From assembly GCA_030450535.1 (NCBI GenBank), contig JAKDIK010000009.1, positions 1 to 19,469 on the forward strand: a DNA stretch of 19,469 bases, given 5' to 3'. This document shows, in pieces, positions 15,294 to 19,469 of this stretch. A program made the translations under genes and the position numbers. This DNA is from Propionibacteriaceae bacterium. GTDB taxonomy: Bacteria; Actinomycetota; Actinomycetes; Propionibacteriales; Propionibacteriaceae. Within the stretch, counting starts at the first letter, position 1; each line of letters opens with the position of its first letter. A model generated the notes under the pieces. The model did not search any database. It saw only the letters and a program-made list of their open reading frames with translations, and was not told the DNA's origin.

Positions 15294-16225
15294 CCACACC
15301 CATCCCGGACGGCCACCGCTCCGGCTTCGCCTGCTTCGTCGGACGCCCCAACGCCGGCAAGTCGACCCTGACGAACGCGATCGTCGGCGAGAAGATCGCG
15401 ATCACCTCGTCCAAGCCCCAGACGACGCGGCGCACGATCCGCGGCATCGTCAACCGGCCGGACGCCCAACTCGTCCTCGTCGACACCCCCGGCCTGCACC
15501 GGCCGCGGACCCTGCTCGGCGAGCGCCTCAACGACCTCGTCCACGACACCTGGAGCGAGGTCGATGTCATCGGGGTCTGCCTGCCCGCCTCGCAGCGGGT
15601 GGGGCCCGGGGATGAGTTTCTCGTGCGGCAGATCGCCGAGCTGCCGCGGCGTCCGCAACTCATCGCGCTGGCCACGAAGACCGACCTCGTCAGCCGCGAG
15701 CGCCTGGCCCAGCACTTGGTGAGGATCGGATCGCTGGAGGAGGAGCTCGGCATCCGGTGGGAGGCCGTCATCCCCGTGTCGGCGCTCACCGGCGAGCAGG
15801 TGGGCGTGGTGGTGGACGAGATCGTCCGGCTGCTGCCCGAGGGGCCGCCGCTCTACCCCGACGGCGAGATCACCGACGAGCCCACCGAGGCCCGCATCGC
15901 CGAGCTGATCCGCGAGGCGGCCCTCGAGGGCGTCACCGACGAGCTGCCCCACTCGATCGCCGTGGTCATCGACGAGATGAACCCGCGCGAGGGGCGTCCC
16001 GCCGAGAAGCCGCTCATGGACATCTACGCCTCGATCATCGTCGAGCGCGACAGCCAGAAGGGCATCATCATCGGCCACCGCGGCGAGCGGCTCAAGCAGG
16101 TGGGCACGGACTCCCGCCTGCAGATCAAGGAGCTGCTGGGCATGCCGGTGCACCTCATGATTCACGTCAAGGTGCTCAGCGACTGGCAGCGCGACCCCAA
16201 GCACCTCAACCGCCTGGGGTTCTGA
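15290..16225 (+). CDS. era: GTPase Era
   Basis: Ras-like GTPase with a KH domain that binds the 3' end of 16S rRNA during 30S assembly. 311 residues. G1 GRPNAGKS (18-25), G2 in the SSKPQTTRRTIRG stretch (about 40-52), G3 DTPG (65-68), G4 TKTD (129-132), G5 SAL (164-166), and KH loop IIIGHRGERLKQVG with GHRG at 262-265. G4 lacks the usual Asn (NKxD), but TKxD is, as far as I recall, the normal form in actinobacterial Era. Start GTG 15290 overlaps the CorC stop; AGGAGG at 15280-15285 is four bases away. Forms a coupled operon with corC and probably with the FUSC gene 14 bases downstream. Confidence 0.98.
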   Translation: MTTPIPDGHRSGFACFVGRPNAGKSTLTNAIVGEKIAITSSKPQTTRRTIRGIVNRPDAQLVLVDTPGLHRPRTLLGERLNDLVHDTWSEVDVIGVCLPASQRVGPGDEFLVRQIAELPRRPQLIALATKTDLVSRERLAQHLVRIGSLEEELGIRWEAVIPVSALTGEQVGVVVDEIVRLLPEGPPLYPDGEITDEPTEARIAELIREAALEGVTDELPHSIAVVIDEMNPREGRPAEKPLMDIYASIIVERDSQKGIIIGHRGERLKQVGTDSRLQIKELLGMPVHLMIHVKVLSDWQRDPKHLNRLGF

Positions 16226-16239
16226 CGGGCGGGTGGCGG

Positions 16240-17454
16240 GTGCCTGACAGCTTTCTCGCCCGCACCACCGAGCGGCTGGACGTCCGCCGGTGGGGCGTCT
16301 TCACGGTCTCGGCGGCGCGGCAGGGGCTGCGCCGGATGCGGGGATCGTTCGTCCCGATCCTCGTGGCGGCGGGCGGCGCCTCGTTGGCCTGGCTGGTCGC
16401 CGAGCGGCTGTTCGGCCACGACAGTCCGATCTTCGCTCCGATCGCCGCGTGGGTGTGTCTGGGGTTCAAGGCGGACCGCGAGCCGCGGAAGGTCGCGGAA
16501 CTCGGGGTGGGGGCGTCCGTCGGCGTCCTGATCGGCGAACTGCTCACGCGGATCGTCGAACCGGGTTGGTGGCAGATCGGCCTCGTGCTCATTCTCGCGG
16601 CGTGTTTCGGCCGGCTCGTTGACCGCGGGGATCTCACCACGATGCAGGCGGGCGTCAACGGGGTCGTGATCGTCGGTATGAGCGGATGGGCCGCCGCGCA
16701 GGGGGGTGGGGGTCAGAGCCGCTGGGTCGAGGCTCTCGTCGGCGTCAGCGTCGCGTTCGTGATCGCCGTGCTGCTGCCGCGCCACCCCGCGATCCGCCCG
16801 CGGCGCTATGCCGTCTCGACGCTGGTGGCGCTGGCCGAGATGCTGGAACTCATTGGACGCGGCCTGACCGAGGGCGACCTTGAACTCCTCGCCGACGTCA
16901 AGGCGCAACGCCGCGTCCTCGTCGGGGTGGCCGCCGACTGGGAGAAGACCATCGCGACGGGCCGCGACGTCGTCGCGCTCAACCCCAGCCTGCGCCGCCA
17001 CCGGGCCGAGGTCGCCGAGCTGGGTCGGCTGTTCCGCCTGCTGCGACGCGCCCAGCACACGGTGCTGCTGCTGGAGCGCCAGGCCGTGGGGATGGCCGAG
17101 GAGGTCGGCTGGATGCCCGAGGTCGGTGGCCTGGTCTCGGACGCGTCGGCGGCCGTCCGCGAGCTGGCCACCTCGGTGCGCGCGTGGCAGCCACCGACGC
17201 GCGCGCGGGAGTTGCTCACCGAGCTCGTCCCGCAGGCCTCACCGAGCCAGCTGCGGCCCGACTACTGGCGCTCGATGGCCCTGCTCACCCTCGTGCGTGC
17301 GCTGGTCGTGGACCTGCTGCAGATGACCGGGCTCTCCCGGGCGGATGCCCGCGCCCTGCTCCCCGACACCCAGGGCCGTCCGTTCGCGGACGCCGAGGCC
17401 GAACAGGAGTACGGTCGCGACAACGACGACGGGCCGTCCCGCCTGTGGGGTTGA
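16240..17454 (+). CDS. FUSC/aromatic acid exporter-like membrane protein
   Basis: 404 residues. An N-terminal membrane domain (about 30-180) has five to six hydrophobic segments, including FVPILVAAGGASLAWLVAERL and the typical SPIFAPIAAWVCLGF followed by a charged loop and GVGASVGVLIGELL. This is the pattern of FUSC/ArAE-type proteins, some of which export aromatic acids. The C-terminal half (about 185-404) is soluble, rich in long helices (AQRRVLVGVAADWEKTIA; HRAEVAELGRLFRLLRRAQH) and may be cytoplasmic coiled coil. Start GTG 16240 was chosen as the first in-frame start after era; its Shine-Dalgarno sequence is weak (GGTGGCGGG), which suggests coupling to era. Substrate unknown. Convergent with the permease gene, with nine bases between stops. 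Confidence 0.82.
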   Translation: MPDSFLARTTERLDVRRWGVFTVSAARQGLRRMRGSFVPILVAAGGASLAWLVAERLFGHDSPIFAPIAAWVCLGFKADREPRKVAELGVGASVGVLIGELLTRIVEPGWWQIGLVLILAACFGRLVDRGDLTTMQAGVNGVVIVGMSGWAAAQGGGGQSRWVEALVGVSVAFVIAVLLPRHPAIRPRRYAVSTLVALAEMLELIGRGLTEGDLELLADVKAQRRVLVGVAADWEKTIATGRDVVALNPSLRRHRAEVAELGRLFRLLRRAQHTVLLLERQAVGMAEEVGWMPEVGGLVSDASAAVRELATSVRAWQPPTRARELLTELVPQASPSQLRPDYWRSMALLTLVRALVVDLLQMTGLSRADARALLPDTQGRPFADAEAEQEYGRDNDDGPSRLWG

Positions 17455-17463
17455 GCCGTCCGA

Positions 17464-18447
17464 TCATTGACCGCCCAGGCCGGTGGTGGCGACCGCCTTG
17501 ATGATGTGGCGCTGGAACACCATGAACAGGACGGTGAGTGGCAAGGCGGCGATCATGGCGGCGGCCATGGTCTGGGCGTAGATGATGCCGTAGGCGTTTC
17601 TGACCGTCGACAGGCCGACGGGCAGCGTCATCAGGTCGGGGTTGTTCGTGATGATGAACGGCCACATGAAGTTGTTCCAGGCGCCGATGAAGACGAAGAT
17701 CGCGACGGCGGTGACGATGGGCCGCGAGATCGGCAGCATGATCGACCAGAACAGCCGCCAGTTGCCCGCCCCATCGATGCGGGCGGCGTCCTCAACCTCC
17801 TGGGGCACCTGATCGAAGTACTGCTTGAAGATGAACACCATCATCGGCGCCACGAGCTGCGGCAGGATCACGCCCGCGAACGTGTCGACAGCCTGGAGGA
17901 ACACCATCTCGCGGAACAGCGGCACGATGAGGATCTGGCCCGGCACCATGATGAGCGCGATCGTCGCCGCGAACAACCAGCGCCGACCACGGAACACCGT
18001 CCGCGAGAACGCGTACCCGGCCAGCGCCGAGATGGCGACGGTGAACACGGTGACGAGGGTGGCGACGAGCAGCGTGTTCCACATCCACCGGACGACCTCG
18101 CCGCGGGCGAACACGGTGGCGTAGTTCTCCAGCGTGAAACCGTCCTCGGGGAACCACCGCAACGGCAGGCTTTGGGCCTCCACCTCGGTCTTGAAGGACG
18201 TGTCGATCGCCCAGGCCAGTGGCAGGAGCCACGCCGCGGCGAGGAGGGCGAGCACCACGAAGCTCACCGTGGTGGCGAGCCGGGAGCGACCGAGCAGCAG
18301 CGAGCGGGTGCGGGTGATCTCGGCGCGGCGCTCGATCGCGGCGCTGCGACGCTCCTCGGCCCGGCTGGGCTGGCGGGCGGCCTCGGCGTCCGCGGGCGCA
18401 ACGACCGGAGTCGTCGTCCTGACCGGGGTGGAGGTGTGCGTGGTCAT
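17464..18447 (-). CDS. Carbohydrate ABC transporter permease, MalG type
   Basis: Second membrane subunit of a CUT1-family sugar importer. 327 residues. Residues 1-50 are hydrophilic and low in complexity (Thr/Arg/Glu-rich), followed by six membrane segments. The ATPase-contact EAA loop reads EVEDAARIDGAGNWRLFWSI then MLPISRPI, at about residues 225-252, and the C-terminus HIIKAVATTGLGG (ending VATTGLGGQ) is the classic MalG-like tail with GAxKG-type pattern. Start ATG 18447 overlaps the stop of the other permease gene (ATGA); the open frame extends further upstream but only as a shadow of that gene. The sugar cannot be told from this. The binding-protein gene is not in the window and usually lies upstream, beyond the right edge. 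Confidence 0.94.
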   Translation of the reverse strand: MTTHTSTPVRTTTPVVAPADAEAARQPSRAEERRSAAIERRAEITRTRSLLLGRSRLATTVSFVVLALLAAAWLLPLAWAIDTSFKTEVEAQSLPLRWFPEDGFTLENYATVFARGEVVRWMWNTLLVATLVTVFTVAISALAGYAFSRTVFRGRRWLFAATIALIMVPGQILIVPLFREMVFLQAVDTFAGVILPQLVAPMMVFIFKQYFDQVPQEVEDAARIDGAGNWRLFWSIMLPISRPIVTAVAIFVFIGAWNNFMWPFIITNNPDLMTLPVGLSTVRNAYGIIYAQTMAAAMIAALPLTVLFMVFQRHIIKAVATTGLGGQ

Positions 18448-19460
18448 GAGTCGGCCGCCTTCCGGATCCGGGTCAGGCGCTGGAACAGCACGGTGATGAC
18501 GATGATGATCACGAAGAAGATGTACGACATCGCCGTCGCGTAGCCCATGCGGTATTGGGTGAAGCCCGTGTCGTACACGTATTGGAGGATGGGACGGGTC
18601 GCGCCCTCGGGGCCCGAGCCCCCGTTGAAGGCGATGAACATCTGGTCGAACACCTTCAACGACGCGATGACCTGCAGCGTCGCGACGAGCACGGTCGTGC
18701 CGCGCAGTTGCGGCAACGTGATCGAGAACAGCTTGCGCCAGAAGCCGCAGCCGTCCACGGACGCCGCCTCGTACAACTGGTCGGGGATCGCCTGCAGCGA
18801 CGACAGATAGAGCAGGAAGTTGAACCCCACGGTCCACCAGGTGGTGAGGATGACGATGGACCACATCGCAATGTCCGGGTCGGTGAGCCAGCCCACTGGG
18901 GCGACCCCGAGGCGTCCGAGCCAGTAGTTCACGAAGCCGAAGTCGGCCTGGAACAGCCACACCCAAATCTGGACGACCACCGCGACCGGCAGCAGATAGG
19001 GGGCGAAGAACGCGAGCCGCCACAGCCACTGGCCGGGCAACCCGATGTAGACGAGGACCGCCATGATGAGTGCGACGAGCACCAGCGGCACGGTGCTCAT
19101 GAGGGTGAACGCGATGGTCTGCCAGATGGTCTGCCACATGGTGGCGTCGGTGAACGCCTCGGCGTAGTTGGCCAGGCCCACGAAGCCGCCGCGGCCCATG
19201 AGGGACTGCTCGGTGAACGACAGGACGAGCCCATAGAGCACGGGGATCACGAGGAACATGCCCGTGACCACGAGGAACGGCACGAGGAAGCCGAAGCCGG
19301 AACCGAGCCGCTGGGTGGTGTTCGGGCTGCGTCCGGTGCGCTCGGCCGGCGCGGTGGTGCGCGAGATCCTGGCCCAGGAGGGCAACCCCCTGGGACCTGA
19401 CGGCGAGTTCGTGGGCCAGATCCTCGCTGATGCCGCCTGCCAGTTCCTGCCTACCGCCAC
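18444..19460 (-). CDS. Carbohydrate ABC transporter permease, MalF type, 5' end uncertain
   Basis: First membrane subunit of the same CUT1 sugar importer. Clear homology runs from about GSGFGFLVPFLVVTG (codons near 19305) to the stop: six membrane segments, the loop YEAASVDGCGFWRKLFSITL then PQLRGTTVL as EAA motif, and the typical C-terminal SYIFFVIIIVITVLFQRLTR. The 5' end is irregular. The frame is open to the window edge, the only canonical starts upstream are GTG 19460 and TTG 19385, and both give an unlikely N-terminus full of AGG arginine and Trp codons. The sequence just before SRTTAPAERTG (19364) is ATC where an ATG would look natural, and upstream DNA reads better on the other strand. 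The 5' third of the coordinates should be treated as provisional; it may also be partial. Confidence 0.85.
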   Translation of the reverse strand: MAVGRNWQAASARIWPTNSPSGPRGLPSWARISRTTAPAERTGRSPNTTQRLGSGFGFLVPFLVVTGMFLVIPVLYGLVLSFTEQSLMGRGGFVGLANYAEAFTDATMWQTIWQTIAFTLMSTVPLVLVALIMAVLVYIGLPGQWLWRLAFFAPYLLPVAVVVQIWVWLFQADFGFVNYWLGRLGVAPVGWLTDPDIAMWSIVILTTWWTVGFNFLLYLSSLQAIPDQLYEAASVDGCGFWRKLFSITLPQLRGTTVLVATLQVIASLKVFDQMFIAFNGGSGPEGATRPILQYVYDTGFTQYRMGYATAMSYIFFVIIIVITVLFQRLTRIRKAADS

Positions 19461-19469
19461 CGTCAGCGA
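19357..19469 (+). other. Short coding-like plus-strand segment at the right edge
   Basis: In the frame of GTG 19357 the plus strand encodes 37 residues with no stop, including REILAQEGNPLGPDGEF and then VGQILADAACQFLPTA. Codon use (GCC, CTG, GAG, CAG, ATC) looks native, whereas the minus-strand reading uses rare AGG codons. It might be the start of a gene continuing rightwards, or a fragment joined to the permease by insertion or misassembly. I do not recognise the family. Confidence 0.3.

Noticed and set aside
15674..15685. Era G4 motif TKTD instead of NKxD as a defect
   Set aside because: From memory, actinobacterial Era proteins such as that of Mycobacterium tuberculosis carry TKxD here, so it is a lineage feature and not a lost active site.
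18448..19137. N-terminal extension of the MalG-type permease
   Set aside because: It is an out-of-frame reading of the MalF-type permease gene; ATG 18447 overlaps that gene's stop as expected.

Overview
This window looks like chromosomal core from a high-GC Gram-positive bacterium (Actinomycetota). I lean towards Propionibacteriaceae or a near relative, but only by inference. The evidence is the very GC-rich third codon positions, many GTG starts, a secA gene followed by an Rv3235-family gene, a DUF5709 gene, and the actinobacterial order phoH-ybeY-corC-era. I see no rRNA, tRNA, CRISPR array, prophage or complete insertion sequence. No gene-free stretch exceeds 300 bases; the longest is 744-1012.

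Layout: (1) 1-743, the 5' part of an ammonium channel gene (minus), running off the left edge, with a well-formed GlnR-type operator just upstream (767-804). (2) 1013-2820, the long-form ribosome hibernation factor hpf and an overlapping YcaQ/AlkX-type DNA crosslink glycosylase (plus). (3) 2804-6689, a minus-strand block transcribed as RpiR-type regulator, NAD-type malic enzyme, ThrE-type threonine/serine exporter. (4) 6803-9622, secA (plus), convergent with an Rv3235-family gene (minus), with a GAAA-loop hairpin between them. (5) 10221-11518, a queuosine-precursor transporter (minus) divergent from a DUF5709 gene (plus). (6) 11528-17454, phoH, ybeY, corC-like, era and a FUSC-type membrane protein (plus), interrupted between ybeY and corC by a FitAB/VapBC toxin-antitoxin pair on the opposite strand. 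(7) 17464-19460, two overlapping sugar ABC permease genes (minus), the upstream one with an irregular 5' end near the right edge.

Functional picture: RNA and ribosome housekeeping (HPF, PhoH, YbeY, Era), protein export (SecA), nitrogen uptake probably under GlnR, a carbon/amino-acid overflow block (RpiR, malic enzyme, ThrE), and part of a carbohydrate importer. Several genes (RpiR regulator, secA, the queuosine-precursor transporter, possibly phoH, and a tiny ORF before hpf) have a TAnnnT -10-like hexamer only 6-8 bases before the start codon, as expected for leaderless transcripts, which are common in actinobacteria.

No wholly new multi-gene system is evident. The points most worth checking are the amt operator, the toxin-antitoxin insertion with its palindromic operator, the two genes whose best start may be CTG, the regulator/malic enzyme/exporter block, and the odd last ~100 bases of the window.
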